NCBI GenBank assembly: GCA_033961575.1
Contig: CM066729.1
Location: 95,731,001-95,795,000 of the forward strand
DNA length: 64,000 nt
From: Aselliscus stoliczkanus
Taxonomy: Eukaryota; Chordata; Mammalia; Chiroptera; Hipposideridae
Reading direction: 5' to 3'
The notes beneath the pieces were generated by a model. That model was not told the origin of the DNA, searched no databases, and worked only from the letters and a program-made list of their open reading frames with translations. Shown here in pieces: positions 11,341 through 24,098 of the stretch (position 1 is the first letter of the stretch; every line of letters starts with the position of its first letter). The translations under genes were made by a program, and so were the position numbers.

Positions 11341-13220
11341 TAAGGGCAAACACACAAGTATATAAATTATGATACATACATGATATTTAGGACATAGATT
11401 AGCTGAGAAATATTGCAAAAGTTTGGAAATAAAACTATGATATAATATGTATAAGAATCATTAGAAAAACTAAGTGTTCTTCTCTGCTACTTCATGCTGT
11501 TAGAGTATTTTCAGGTGGGATAGTAGATTTCTTTTAGCATTCAAGGCTAAATTTTCCATGTTTAATTCCATTAACAATAAACAAAAGAATTGTTCATTGA
11601 TATACAATGTCATACATTTACAAAGTTCAATATATTAGCATTAATGAAAAGAAAGCCGTCATTTATCCAGGAAAGTAAACCATATTAAGTTGGACACACA
11701 TTGATATTTTAAAATGATTATCTGTATTCACAGGTTTATATTAACTTTTCTAATTAAAAACATACAATATGCAGTCATAGGGAAAGGTCAGTCTTAATTT
11801 TAATTATTTTCATTACATTATTAGATATTTATTCTCTATAGACTGGAGTTTGCAAGATTAAAATACTTATTATTTAAAGGTCATGTATTAAATAGAAGTA
11901 AAGGACATTATACACCAGATTATATTCCTAATATAGGCTATACATATATTTGTTGTATATAAAAAATGAGAAGTTAAAATAAAAATAGTAAGACAACTGC
12001 AAAAAAATGGCCATTTTAATGCTTGTTTTTTCTCTTCTACATTTATCAAGAAAAGCAAATTAAATAAAATAAGGCAAAGGGGAAATAATCAAACAGACTT
12101 CAGTAGTGATATGGTAAAAACATTTTAATAATATATCTTAAATACATATTTAATATGTAGTATTTTAATTATATATGTTCTAATATATATTTTGTATATA
12201 TGATTTTTGAGCCATCTCATCTATGTTGGTACCTATATATAGAACCCGAAATCACCAACTTGTAAATTTACTTCCTGCAAATGAAAGATCTACCACAATG
12301 TGAAATATGTGTTCATATAAGCAGAATTTACAATATATTGCCTCATATTTCTGCGGTGATGATTGATTAATCCTATCCTGAATCTAGGGTGTTGAATATA
12401 GTATATTGTAGAGAGTATTGATCGTAAAGTATCTTTACTAAGCATAAATTTATCTTTTGTCTTAAAAGTTAAAGCCATTTCATAGATAGCACCAATAGGA
12501 AGCAAGGGATTTTAAAAGCAGGCTTATCAACGGGCTGCGGGAAAAGCGAGTGAATAATGGAGGTAAATACCAAAAGGGGAATCCAGAATCTAAATGACAG
12601 AGTAGAAAATTTATCTCATTAGGAGTACACAGGACAACAAGGGAAAAAAGAGAAGGTCAACACCTTGAGAGAATAAGATTAGATTCAGTTGACTTTGATA
12701 AATTGGAGAACTTGTGAAAAACAAATGGAACTGACATTCAACAGGAACAAGTGTAGCATAATACAATTAAGACAGAGAAAGGAGTGGCATGAAAACGATG
12801 AGCAGCAACATAGACTGTGGTGGGTAACATTCTTAGCATTCTCAAGTACGAAGGGAACATGAAGGTCATTTTACAAAGGCATAAAGAGACATAGGGTGCC
12901 TTCACAACTCAGCAGTGAGAGAACTAGGAATCTTATAACTGTCTCTATCACCTTGATAATTTTCCTTAACACCCTATTGTCCCTGAATCAGTAAGAAAAT
13001 GGTTTAAGGTATTATAACTGATTAGAAGAGCTGACTCTCTATTCCCCAATATCCAATTCATCAGCAAATCTTTTGGTACAACTAAAAATGTATTCTGCAT
13101 TCTTTACTTCTCTCATTTCTAATACATATTTTTGCACTAATGCAAGATGCCATCAACCCACACTCACTGCACTAATATCCATTTTCCAGATGGCAGACCA
13201 AGTGATTTCTTTACCAGATG
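11340..13220. other. Non-coding AT-rich DNA
   Basis: No gene is visible. TA-rich patches lie near 12120-12240. The stretch 12480-12960 is purine-rich and less AT-biased but has no recognisable family. Open frames are short and motif-free. Confidence 0.55.
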
Positions 13221-13235
13221 AATCATACTATGCTT

Positions 13236-13242
13236 TTAGTAT

Positions 13243-13285
<43 letters not shown>

Positions 13286-13316
13286 TCTTATTTTATTTAT
13301 TTATTTTTTTTAAGAT
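13236..13316. repeat. (TTTA)n microsatellite, A-tail of a minus-strand SINE
   Basis: About 14 TTTA units with a few interruptions. It lies directly at the 3' side of the minus-strand SINE, so on that strand it is a (TAAA)n tail of the kind seen in bat SINEs. Confidence 0.92.
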
Positions 13317-13530
13317 TTTATTGAGGAATTGGGGAAGGGGAACAACCAAGTTGTTATCCTACAATCCCAGTTGTGGAGGGTGCAGCAAGCTCAGCCTCAA
13401 GTCCAGTCATCATCCAACCGACCTGTTCAATCTTAGTTGAGGGTGGGCGTAGCCACCATCCCAGGCAAAAGTCGAACCCTGTAATCTTGTTACTAAGAGC
13501 TCACGCTGTAACCACTGAGCAATCCGGCCT
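13310..13530 (-). mobile_element. tRNA-derived SINE (GGCCGG-head family, divergent variant)
   Basis: Read on the minus strand it starts 'aggccggattgctcagtgg', has an A-box-like 'tgctcagtgg' and a B-box-like 'gggttcgac', then a body containing 'ccctcaactaagattgaac'. It ends with the 'ttccccaattcctcaataa' tail shared with the longer SINEs here. 'tactatgct' occurs just left of the tail (13226) and at 13535, a likely target duplication. At about 220 bases it is half the length of the 24112 element and has a different tRNA head, so it is a relative rather than the same subfamily. Confidence 0.8.
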
Positions 13531-13568
13531 ACGCTACTATGCTATGCTACTATGCTACTATGCTACTT
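13531..13568. repeat. Short tandem repeat of 'actatgct' words
   Basis: Four or five imperfect copies of an 8-10 base word lie directly beside the SINE 5' end. It may have grown from the SINE target duplication. Confidence 0.75.
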
Positions 13569-13569
13569 T

Positions 13570-14080
13570 TTAAATGAAACCTACAATGGTTTAATGACAT
13601 TAGAATAAAAAACAATTCCTGAACACGGCTAAGAGTTCTCCATATCATCTCGCCCCTCACTTGCACCTCTCTAAATTTCCAGCAGCTTTTCTTGCTGTTT
13701 CTAGAACAAGCTGTGCGGATATTTGCCTTGTAATGATACATTTCTGTTGCCTAATTAAAAAGATTTTTAAAGTGATTGAGAAATATCCAGTATGGCCTAG
13801 GAGCCTAACACCATCTTTAAAGTTTTGCATAATTTGGTGAAAATCTTTCAGGTTTGATGTGAAAAAATAATGAGCCCAAAAGTGTTTTAAATATTGAAAA
13901 TTTAAAATAATTTATAAGAAAGCACATTCCCTGCATAATTAAACTAATATCTGACTGACTGAGGAGAAAGGGCAGTTTCTTTCCTCAATATAAATGTATT
14001 CTGTATTCAATGTCACATTTTGTTTGAGCTCTGTCACTTTTCACATGAAATTAATTTTTCTTTGCTGATGATTTTCATCA
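13570..14080. other. Non-coding DNA
   Basis: No gene or repeat could be assigned. Composition is AT-rich with no extended open frame. Confidence 0.5.
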
Positions 14081-14710
14081 TAATTGTATATCCACTCCAT
14101 GAAAAGCAATTCTCTGTTGTCCCAGTCAGATGTCTACACTGAAGTAAAAACATACAGCAGAAAACAAAAGGAAAATGTGTATACTAGGGAGGTACCGTAT
14201 ATTTGCGCAACTGGTGAGCATCCATTCTACAGATGGAGTCAGCTCAGCTATGTCTACCATCCCTTTGGTTTGGTGCCCAAAGTGGTAATTATTGGAACCA
14301 TTTTTTTTTCTGCCTCATACTATTTCTTTGCTTACTCTCTCTAAGATGTGGAAGCTGTGCAAGGTTGCACAGGTCTGGGACAGCTGAGCAGTATTTATTA
14401 TACCAAAATAGTTCATTGAACACAAACTGACTGTGAAACTATGACTGCAGGCAGTTGTCTGGCCATGCATTGCCACAGCCAGGTTATTTTAAAGTTGGTG
14501 TCAATTTAGGATGTTTCATTTATGGCAGTATATTCTGGGCTCAGGCATATTTCATGAGGGCAGGAAAATAATTAATTTTGGTTTCTTACATGTTCATTAT
14601 ACCTGTGAGCACTACTTTGGAACCATTTGTAGAAAATTATCTTTTTTTATTATTTTCAGTTGCATGGGTGAGGAGCATCATTATAGTTCTGTAATTTTCA
14701 CCAACTAATT
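14080..14710. other. Unique complex sequence, possible conserved non-coding element
   Basis: The stretch lacks repeat signatures and is compositionally balanced. It contains short homeodomain-type words such as 'aataattaatttt' (14568-14580). Three overlapping plus-strand open frames of 65-86 codons cross it, but none shows a family motif or a splice context that I would trust. Regulatory DNA is more plausible than coding, although neither is shown. Confidence 0.35.
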
Positions 14711-15330
14711 CAAACAGGTCATTTATATGCATTTTGGAAAAGTACATTGAATATATCACTAATTAATGAAATATAATAAATGTCTTTGGTAAGCATACTA
14801 ATATATTATACTAGCAAATGCGTTTATATACTAACAATAAGTATTATGTGAAATTGGTGAGTAGATGAGTAAGGAAAAAATTGCAGGGACATACTGCTAT
14901 TTTTCTTTTTTATGTTATGAGAGAGAAAGTGCCCTTTTGCTTAGTTATATTATGCTAGAATGTTCCTAAATGTAAAAGAAAAAAAAAACTGTGTCAAGTA
15001 ATGATAAAAAATAATTGTGATATAAATTATTTACTCACAATGATTTATTTAACATATCATATATTTGTATGCCTGGAAGGGGCATTAAATATTATTTAGG
15101 GCAATAAATTGTATAATTGTATTCTGTGAAGTCTTGGACTCTGAGTAAAAAACAGAAGCAAAACCATTTTGTACTTAAATAGGTTTGAGCATTTGGAATC
15201 AAATCGTTTAAACTGGTTTCTCTAATGTATGATTTCACACAATGTTTAGTACCACAGTATTCATTGAATCAGCATCATTTCCTAAATTGATTTGACTTGG
15301 TGTTGCCATTAACACCCTGAGGGACACAAT
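14710..15330. other. Non-coding AT-rich DNA
   Basis: No feature beyond short A runs, such as the one near 14977. Confidence 0.5.
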
Positions 15331-15334
15331 TTTT

Positions 15335-15480
15335 CTTTTGACTAAAACTCAGTCAGTAAACGAGGTACAAGGAGGCTAAATGGCTGAGGCTAAGCCACAA
15401 GAGGTTACTGGTCATGCCAGGTCTTTAGTTTCTAGAGCTATGCTCTTTTTACGTCACAATTTTACTTTTTATCAACTGAG
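15335..15480 (+). repeat. MIR-like fragment
   Basis: The words 'cagtcagtaaacgaggtaca', 'ctgaggctaagccac' and 'tctagagctatgctctttt' follow the core and tail of the tRNA-type MIR, whose consensus runs through 'gatgaggaaactgaggc' to 'ccagagctatgctctt'. It is highly diverged, as expected for its age. Confidence 0.6.
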
Positions 15481-15639
15481 GTGCCCAGCACTTTGCCTCT
15501 ATACACACCGCATCTTTCCCACTAAAATTAAATACCTTGCTACTAGGTAGTGAGAAAAATGAATGTGAATCAATCTCTCCATGGTTTTCATTTGGCATCA
15601 GAATGGACATTCCCTAGGTGTCTGATCAGATATCTTTCT

Positions 15640-16137
15640 AGTGACAAACTTTTTATAATTAATTCATTTATTTTCAATAATAATTTGTATTCAGTATTAT
15701 TATATATTAGTTTCATATGTACAGTGTAGTTGTTAGACATTAATATAATTTACAAAATAATCCCCCCAGTTAGTCTAGTACCCACCTGGTTATTATGATA
15801 TTATTGACTCTTTTTCCTATGCTGTATTTCACATCTGCTTGACTATTTCATAACTACCAATTTGTACTTCTTGATTATTTCACCTTTTCACCCAACCACC
15901 AATCCTCCTCCTATCCAGGTACCATCAGTTTGATTCTCTGTATTTATGAGTCTATACCTGTTTTGTTTGTTTGCTTATTTTGTTCTTTAGATTCCATATA
16001 GAAGTGCAATCATATGGTATTTTTCTTTCTCAATCTGAATTATTTCACTTAGCTTAATACCTTCAAGGTCCATCCATGTTGTTGCAAATAATAAGATTTC
16101 TTTTTTTTTCTTTTTTTTTGTCTCTCAGTAATATTCC

Positions 16138-16188
<51 letters not shown>

Positions 16189-16597
16189 CTCACATCTTTT
16201 TTGATCTAGTCGTCTATTGATGGGCACTTAGGTTGCTTTTATCTTGGCTATTATAAATAATGCTGCAATGAACATAAAGGTGCATATTTCTTTGAATTAG
16301 TGTTTTGGATTTCTTCAGATAAATCCCCAGAAGTGGAATTGCTGGGTAATAAGGTAGTTCTATTTTTAATTTTTTGAGGAGCCTCCATACTGATTTCCAT
16401 ATGGCTGCACCAATCTACATTCCCACCAACAGTGTATGAGGGACCCTTTTCTCTATATCTTCACCAACACTTGTTTGTTGATTTAGAGATAATAGCCATT
16501 TCAAAAGGAGTAAGGTGATACCTCATTGTGGTTTTAATTTGCATTTCTCCAATGGTTAGTGATATTGAGCATCTTTTCCAGTGACAAACTTTTTATA
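15640..16597 (-). mobile_element. 5'-truncated LINE-1 with an 18-bp target duplication
   Basis: 'agtgacaaactttttata' occurs at 15640-15657 and again at 16580-16597. Between the copies lies the antisense of an L1: a 3' UTR at 15680-15980, then the C-terminal end of ORF2, which on the minus strand encodes TTWMDLEGIKLSEI-like sequence near 16050. A (GT)n run interrupts it at 16141-16186. 'gctgcaatgaacataaaggt' and 'ccaatggttagtgatattga' are standard L1 words. The reading frame is broken and only the end of the element was copied. Confidence 0.88.
16141..16186. repeat. (GT)n microsatellite inside an L1
   Basis: About 23 uninterrupted GT dinucleotides sit where the L1 ORF2 end carries a natural CA/TG seed, so the expansion probably happened after insertion. 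Confidence 0.95.
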
Positions 16598-16599
16598 TG

Positions 16600-17660
16600 A
16601 ATTCAGAAATAATTTTTAGCTGTTGCATAGGATACCTCTCCAAGGATACAAAGAAAAAAATATTTATAGGGAGGAATTTAATTTCTTTGATGATTTCAAA
16701 ATACCTCTCTCTATGCTCTATTTTTGCACCTACACCATACGCATGCATATAAATCTACAAGAAAGTGGGACATATGAGTCACTCACCAAATGACACAAGG
16801 ACATTAAGAAGATTCTGCAGGGATGTTTCTGAGATGCTTTTTACTGTCCTGAAATACTGATTATTTCTTGTTAGGAACCATATCCAAGATTGAACTGTCT
16901 ATAGTATTTTGCAAAGGCATGTATCAGAGTCATATCCACTAGTTTGAATGTTTTGCTGGTATTTTTTGCTGTTTATTTGGAGTTGGAAAAATTAAGCATT
17001 GTTTCCTGATACCAACAAAATAATATAGGCTATTCTAAATATAAACATAGTGTATACGCCAATGAAACCAGATGCATTTATTATTTTTGGTGGATTTTTA
17101 AAACAATTTCTGGTAAAATGATGATTTCCTAAACTACAAGGCAGTATTTAAAAGAGCCTCTTGTTTTACTATATAATTAAATAATATATAGTATGATAAC
17201 TGTTCTTTTGTAGTAATATTAACATGATGATTATTGTTTGCAGTATTACGTTATTATAATGAGTCAGTGATTTGCTTTATGCCATTTATTACTAGTACTT
17301 TAGCCATGGGTGTTTCTTGCCTATTTAAATTTTTGTAATTCTGTCAAGGTATTTCTGAAAGTGGTATCTCAAGGACTATGGCTTTTTCATTGCATATATT
17401 CTAATCAATGTTCATTTACTTACCTTTAATAGGGGATTTATATTTCATGCTTTAAAATCACAAAAGCAACCTATATGAAAGAGGGTAGAACAATATACAA
17501 GTAGAAAAGGAAGAGGCTAATCTTTTCTCTCCTGTCCTCTCCAACCCCAACACCGTGATCTGTTTCATGGATATTGTTCTGCTTTTTCAATGCTGGTAGA
17601 AAAAGTAGATATTTAAGTGCATAGACTTTCTTACTTTCTTTCTGCCTACTCACATACATA
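16600..17660. other. Non-coding AT-rich DNA
   Basis: No gene, RNA or assignable repeat is visible. Frequent stops occur in all frames. Confidence 0.5.
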
Positions 17661-17879
17661 TTTTACATGAATGGGATCGTGTCACATGTACTAAGGAGTT
17701 CTGAACAATTATTTTTAAATTTTATTAAGTACTTGGCCTTTCTCTTCTTTCCAATCAACATTTCTGATCACCCAGGAAGGCATGTTAATAGATCTTCCCA
17801 TTTTTCTCTTTATGCTTTATATTATTTTCCTTCCTTCTTTCAAAAACTTTTGCCTATTAACAAGAAATAATATGCATGC

Positions 17880-19150
17880 ATGTGTTTATATATGTATATA
17901 TTTTATATTTTTATTAATGTGTGTCTGTATTATTTTCTTCATTGATGTTAAATTCCATCTTGTCTGGTATTAATATTTTAATACTGTCTTTGTATTTATG
18001 TTTACTTAATATCCCTTTAACTATTAATTTTCAAACTTTTAATAAAATATCAATATCCTGATTTTCAACTTTTAATGGAGAATTCAGCATAAAAACCTAT
18101 ATACTTGTATTATTCCTTCCACCTAAATTTATATTTATGGTTTATTTTACTTTATGGTTATTTTTTTCTTTTCCTTACTTTTATGTGGTCTAATAATGTG
18201 TAACTCTTTTATTCTTGTTAATTTGGGCATTTTCCTCTATTTTTTTCCTTTGTTAATGTCTATCAGTGTTCATAATCAAACACATAATTCATTACTGTTA
18301 TATGAAAATAAAATTCCAACCATTTGTCCCAGCAATATACTTTTTTTTTCTTTAATATTTTTCGTCTTCTTCCCTCTGGCCACCTTATAAGACAAGGCCT
18401 TTACAATATTTTCATGTCTCAACCTTTTTACTGTTTTACCTCTTTCCTACAAGGTAAGAATGCTGAATCACTTTCTTTCTTCTTTCCCTAAATTTTGCTG
18501 TCCTAGAATTTGTACCTTTGTTCTAAACTAGAATTAGCATTTTTATTGTCACATGTCTCTTCCATTATGTGAATCTTTCAGTACTTACATTAAATACGTA
18601 TACAGAGATAGCCTGTTTTATCTACTTTAAATTAACTCTGAAGTTGTAAAAAAGGGTCTATAACTCTCTGGTCTTTTATCTCTTATTTATCTATGTCTTT
18701 ATTAAGATCTCTGTGCTTATACCTTTTGTTGTCTTATTAGGGTAATTTTTTATTTTCTCAGATATAATGTGGGTGGAATTTTTACATAGCAGATTCTTCT
18801 GTTGGCAATACATTCTCTTTATGCTTGTAGTTCTGGAATTTTATCGGGATGAATTTAAATAAAAAAATGTCAATCATAACTGGAACTCTGAGTCCTTTCA
18901 GTCTACAGAACAAGATTTTGATATTTCTTTCCTTCATATTTAGCTTTTTATCATTTAGAGTCTCTTATTTTCTTCATATTGTATCTACTGTATCTATCCT
19001 CTGAGTCATAATTTATAATTTTTATTTGGTTATTTTGGTTCTATTCTTTCATATAGTTCTATAACTTACTGTTACAGACCTTTAATTTGTATTTCAATTT
19101 CTGCCAATTCATCAACTTATTATTTGGGTTTTTTGTTTGTTTGTTTTTTT
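17880..19150 (-). repeat. Possible ancient LINE-1 / HAL1 fragment
   Basis: The stretch is strongly T-rich on the plus strand, and phrases such as 'ccatcttgtctggtattaat' resemble the antisense of the 5' half of old LINE-1 elements. No protein similarity survives. This is a resemblance call only. The open frames here (up to 78 codons, hydrophobic because of the T bias) are not genes. Confidence 0.35.
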
Positions 19151-19832
19151 CATTTAATGAACTTTTTTTTTTGAGTAATTTCCATCAAGTTTATGTGGAT
19201 GCTATCTAGTCCCCTTAAGTGTTTTTATTACTTTTACTATTAGTTTTCTATTATACTCTTAAAAAATAATGACAGCAAAAACTAATGACAATGTCTTTTG
19301 CATGTTACATTCCTTGCAAATTCTATGATTTGGGGCCTGCTCATCTCATGAAATACATAAATAATGACACAAATGGTAGAGTTCCCTTCTTTGGGATAGT
19401 AGATATTAACAAGTATGTCAATATCTTATAGAGGTGGCAGAAGGCCCTCTTCCTGTTTCCTGCTTCAACTCTTAGCATTAGAGAGAATTTAGTTCTTCTT
19501 TTAAGGTCTCTTCAATAAGGTGGGGGCTAGAGAAAAGAGACATATTTAAACCAGCTTAGGTTTCCTCTGGGTCCTAAAGATCTGTGAACTAAATTTTCCC
19601 CATATTTATTGGCAATATTTCTCAGCATCTCGTCCTAGTCAGACGGGAGAAGATTACAAACATTTTCTTCTTTTAGGACTCAATACTTGACCTTGAATCT
19701 TCACTCATATACTCCTGCATCACCTGCTCTCCAGGCTCAGATGTAGCTTGGCTCCCGAGAGACATGTGATTTGCAATTGTCAGTGGGAGGCTGCTAATAT
19801 GGATACAAACTGCCATCTTTACAGAATCCACT
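19150..19832. other. Non-coding DNA
   Basis: No feature was assigned. A mixed-composition stretch at 19430-19800 shows no repeat or coding signature. Confidence 0.5.
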
Positions 19833-20328
19833 TCAAACTTCTGTTTTTGATTTTTTAAGATTTTTTTTGGGGAATTGGGGTCAGGGAACAACATTGGGGA
19901 ACTGGGGAAGGAGAACAGATGAGTTGTTGTCCTTTTGTTCTTCAGTCTAGTTGTGGAGGACATTGCTTCACTGGCTGATGTTGGTATCGTTATTGCTCTC
20001 TTCCCGGATGAGGCAGATTGGTTGCCAGCTTCTGGACGGCCACTCACAGTGGCTCTAGGAAACTCACATTGGCTGCTGCCCGCTCATGCTGACTGCCGGC
20101 CACTCACTGTAGCCTATGGCAGCCCACTGCAGCACGGTCTGCAGCTATGCCCTCCCAGGGACTCACAGCAGCCCAGTTCCAAGTGGAGCTGTTGTTCACC
20201 ATCTTAGCTGTAGAGGGCAGTGTCACTGGCCCTCATATGTGGGATCTGACCCAGGGCCCTGCTGCTCAGAGCCGGCAGCCCAAGCAAGCTCTTAACCAAT
20301 GTGCCACTCAGCTGGCCCTCAAACTTCT
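19833..20328 (-). mobile_element. Full-length tRNA-derived SINE (long class)
   Basis: On the minus strand it starts at 20318 with a 'gggccagctgagtggca' head and has A-box and B-box equivalents. It continues through the 'gagggccagtgacactgccc' segment and a long GC-rich body, and ends in 'ccccaattcccc' plus an A/T-rich tail. 'tcaaacttct' flanks it at 19833-19842 and 20319-20328. The body is about 475 bases, long for a SINE, and the tail carries a partial duplication of the 'ggggaattgggg' segment. Open frames of 90-124 codons within it are chance frames in the GC-rich body. Confidence 0.9.
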
Positions 20329-20368
20329 TTTAAGGCATTGTATCACTTTAATAGATGTATGCATATAT

Positions 20369-20392
20369 GCATGCATCCATCCATCCATCCAT
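20369..20392. repeat. Short (CATC)n run
   Basis: About five tandem CATC/ATCC units. Confidence 0.85.
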
Positions 20393-20399
20393 ACATTCA

Positions 20400-22185
20400 C
20401 ATGTATATTATTTGATTGTGAAAGACCTGTCATTGATTTTCTTTTATCTAGAGTCTCTAATATTTATTGCTTTCTATGCCATTACATAATTTGTGTTTGT
20501 TTGTAATCCCTAAAGAACATTTGTTGTTTTTCTTTTGGCAATATTATTATTACATTGCAAGAGTAAAAAGAGATCATTTGTATGGAGAAAATGCGTAAAA
20601 CTTTTACTCTCATTTGCACCCATTTGAATTAATCTTTTTTCATGATGGTATATTTTTTTTATGTATGATGGGAAAAAATGTTTTTCCCCTTTTTTGTACT
20701 AACAAAAACCTTGACAAAATTGTTGAGTGTTCAGTTTTATTCATACAGTAACCAATTAAAATTAATCTGGAAAAATAGTAGTTTTATAGTAAATGTTTTA
20801 AAGATGTATATATTAATCTGTCTTCATAGATAATATGTTAGTGATATAGAATTTGTCTCATTAAGGATAGACTTATAGTCTCAGTAAAACTCATTATCTC
20901 CACCTTGCCTTGCAAATTGAAGAGTTACTTAACTGTTATAAACTAAACATTTGCCCTTTACCATGTAATTTTACCCTCTCTTAGAAGTGTTAATCAGCCA
21001 TGAGTGCCATTTTTGAAGGTTATAAGTTGAAATAAACCCAAATATTAATAAAAAACCAGCAGATGATGAGCAATTTCTGACTCTAGTTGTGTATAAGAAA
21101 TTGTTTTTAGAGCCATATATTAGGAATAGCTTTGCTCCTGTGAGAAGCTGAAATGTGTTTTATTTACAATGAGCATTTTTGTAACTCATTTTCCTTTCTG
21201 TTTGGTCAACAAGGAGCTAAGATCCAAAGAATGGGTCAATTGTAGCAGCCATGTTGGCCTTTTGGTCTTACATATTTGTTGACTATAACTCCTACCATTT
21301 CACAACATTTCCTTTTCCCCATACCAATTTTAACTTTGACTTCATAGTTAAATTTATACTTTTCTTGATGTTGGGTGTCCCATATGTTATGGAATTAAAA
21401 GGGTATGAAACAAACTAAACAGATAAGTAAAGCAGTTACTGAAAAGCAAAAATAAAATCAAACTATGCCTTGGAAATCATTTTTATGTATGTTAAACTTT
21501 ATCTATTACAGTAATTAAGTAACAGTTCAATGATGTATTAAGTGTTAAAAGCTTTCAGAGTAAGTAGAGAACATTTCTTCAGTCCTTAGTGTACTCTCTG
21601 CTGGCAGGTTGGTGGTTAGATATCCATCAAGAAAAGGATGCAGAGACTTTACTGATGTGCTGTAGATAAAGTCTAAAGTGAGGGTGTTAGATTTACTGGG
21701 AAATTACTGCCAAACACACAAATGAAAAAAATCATTGACAATGACAGCATTGTTTTTGCTTTGGATATTTTTTCCTTTTGGGACACAAAATCATACACCC
21801 ATCTATTTCGACCTAACAGAGACATTGTAAGAAGATAAATGGTAAATCATATTCTTCTAGGTCTTATTCATCTCCATGCTAGCTACCTTTATCTTTATAG
21901 ATTCTAAGCTATGGTTGATTATTCATCTGTTGCAAATGAGTAAGGATGATCTTTCTAAATTTAAATTTAAATCATGTAATTTTCTGCTTAAAATTATTTA
22001 TTGTATATTCTCATATATAACTTAACATAGTACAAATTCTTCCATTAGTGGGTACGTGCCACCAGTGTGAGTTAATTTCCTGAAACTCTCTTCAACAAAC
22101 CTTACAATTCAACAATCATAAATCATGTGCCATTGCCAAAACACAATACATTCTGTCTGACTTTACAAAAAAATGATGTTTTATC
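20400..22185. other. Non-coding DNA
   Basis: No gene or assignable repeat is visible. Some stretches, such as 20990-21300, are unique and mixed in composition. Confidence 0.5.
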
Positions 22186-22187
22186 TT

Positions 22188-22243
22188 CTGTACAACCTGG
22201 TGTACTCATCCTTAGCTGTACAACCTGGTATATTCATCCTTAG
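22188..22243. repeat. 28-bp direct tandem duplication
   Basis: 'ctgtacaacctggtgtactc' begins the first unit (22188-22215), and the second unit (22216-22243) follows immediately with two substitutions. Both units end 'atccttag'. Confidence 0.95.
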
Positions 22244-22249
22244 ATCATA

Positions 22250-24095
22250 GGGACAGACTTTCTGAATTTCACAGTGTTAGTTGTGTGTGCCTTTTGTCAC
22301 CATAGGTCTAGGTGTATGTTGGGAACTGGTTGATGAACCAGATGTGTCACTCCACCCTTCTACTATTATAAGAGAGCTTTGGTTTCCTTGCCACCCATAA
22401 CTTCTTTGTTCAAGGTTACAGTAGACATTAAAGCATTGCATAAAACTTTTAGCTTCCATGAATATGGATACAGATAAGACAAACATTATCCAAAAAGAGA
22501 AAATAGACTTAGTAAGAAAACAGCATAGATGAGGAGAAGGAACTTGACAGTGAGAGAATGGATTGGTTAGAACATATCTTCCATGCACAGATCATTATAT
22601 AACAAATTTGGTACATGAAAAATGACCACTATTGCTATGCTTCCAGAAGAAATAGAAAATGAGCAAAGGGAACCTGTATAAAATCAGCTGAATCAGAATT
22701 ACAGGGAGCAGAAATGGAGATGTACATTTCAATTGTTGTTTTTGTACCAGGTACCTACCATCTTCAAACATGGTTTTGATGCAATAACATGGAAACAATA
22801 ATGAACGCCATGGACTCTGACAATTTTGCATCTAAAAGTACTGAATTTCTCTGTATGCAGAGGAAATGCAACAGGTGGGAGACTCAGCTTACCTGTATTT
22901 TAATGCTTATAATAATAAAGTTATAAATATTACTTTGTATTAAAATTAATCATGTGTATCTCCTCTTAAAAATTCCTTGAGAGATGGTGCCTTAAGTATT
23001 TATTTTTACATTCTTACTATATTGTGTAATATTGAAATGTTGAGGAAATGTATGAATGACTGAGAGAATAAATACATAAATGAATAATTGTGATGATTTC
23101 TGCCAGTGGAGGAAAAACAAATAGTGTCAGCTAAGAATTGAAGCACTAGAGAGTATTTGATTGTTAGGTTGCATTGCAGAAAGGATGTGAGTCCCATTCA
23201 GAATAGCAGAATTTAGTGTGGTAAAGAATAATCACTAAGATGACATAAGAATAGATATTTTGTATTATCAAGAAAATGATAATTCTCCATCAGTTCAAAT
23301 TGTCATTCAGAACTTCTGCAAAGCTTGAAACATAGCTACTATTGAAAAATCCATCATGTTATCTGGAAGGAAAAATTCAAATTAGGTATGAGATGCTGGG
23401 TTGATAAATTAGTTTTATTATACTAAGTAAGGTGCATGAACAAAATTCCTTTCCTTGTGATACATTTAAGCTATTCTTACTAAAAGCACATAAAGATAAT
23501 AATTCTTTTAGTTGTTGACTTCATTAATTTCTCTGTAGAATCTTAGAGAATTTTTACTTATCCTAACTAGATCACCACTTTTCAATGATCTCTATTGTGA
23601 GTGTGAATTCAGACCACTTACTACATGTATTGATTTGAATGAATACAATGATGAAGCTAAATAGGGTACACACTTAAACCTCTTTGGATAAAACCATTAT
23701 TTGTAAACACAATATTTTGGCAAAAATGATATATTTGTCAGTTAGTGCTTTTTATTTTTATATCTAGATGTGCCAAAGAAATTATATCACTATTGACATG
23801 CTGTAAACATTACAGATAGTCTACTTTAATCTCATGTTCTGAGTGTTTCTATATGTTAAGTACAATGATTTTGAGACTGGAAAGGTAACAGTAAAAAAAT
23901 GGAAGCTGTATTGCATGAGCTGGTAGATATGAGACCTGCCAATTTGTACACCACTCATCAATCAGTAAATGTCCTTCATTTCTTAAAGATTCTATACTTA
24001 AAACAAAATGAACATTTTTAATAGTTTTCATAATAAGTATTCCTTTATGTAAAATATTGTCAGAGAAGCAGATACCCCAGTGTCTGAGCTATACA
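22250..24095. other. Non-coding DNA
   Basis: No gene is visible. Minus-strand frames of 103 and 78 codons at 22277-22831 show no motifs, codon pattern or splice context, and no family was recognised. Confidence 0.5.
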
Positions 24096-24098
24096 TAT

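Noticed and set aside
17667..18390. Hydrophobic 60-78 codon frames suggesting membrane peptides
   Set aside because: The frames are in T-rich DNA, where random translation gives F, L, I and Y. No start or splice context, and a possible old LINE fragment.
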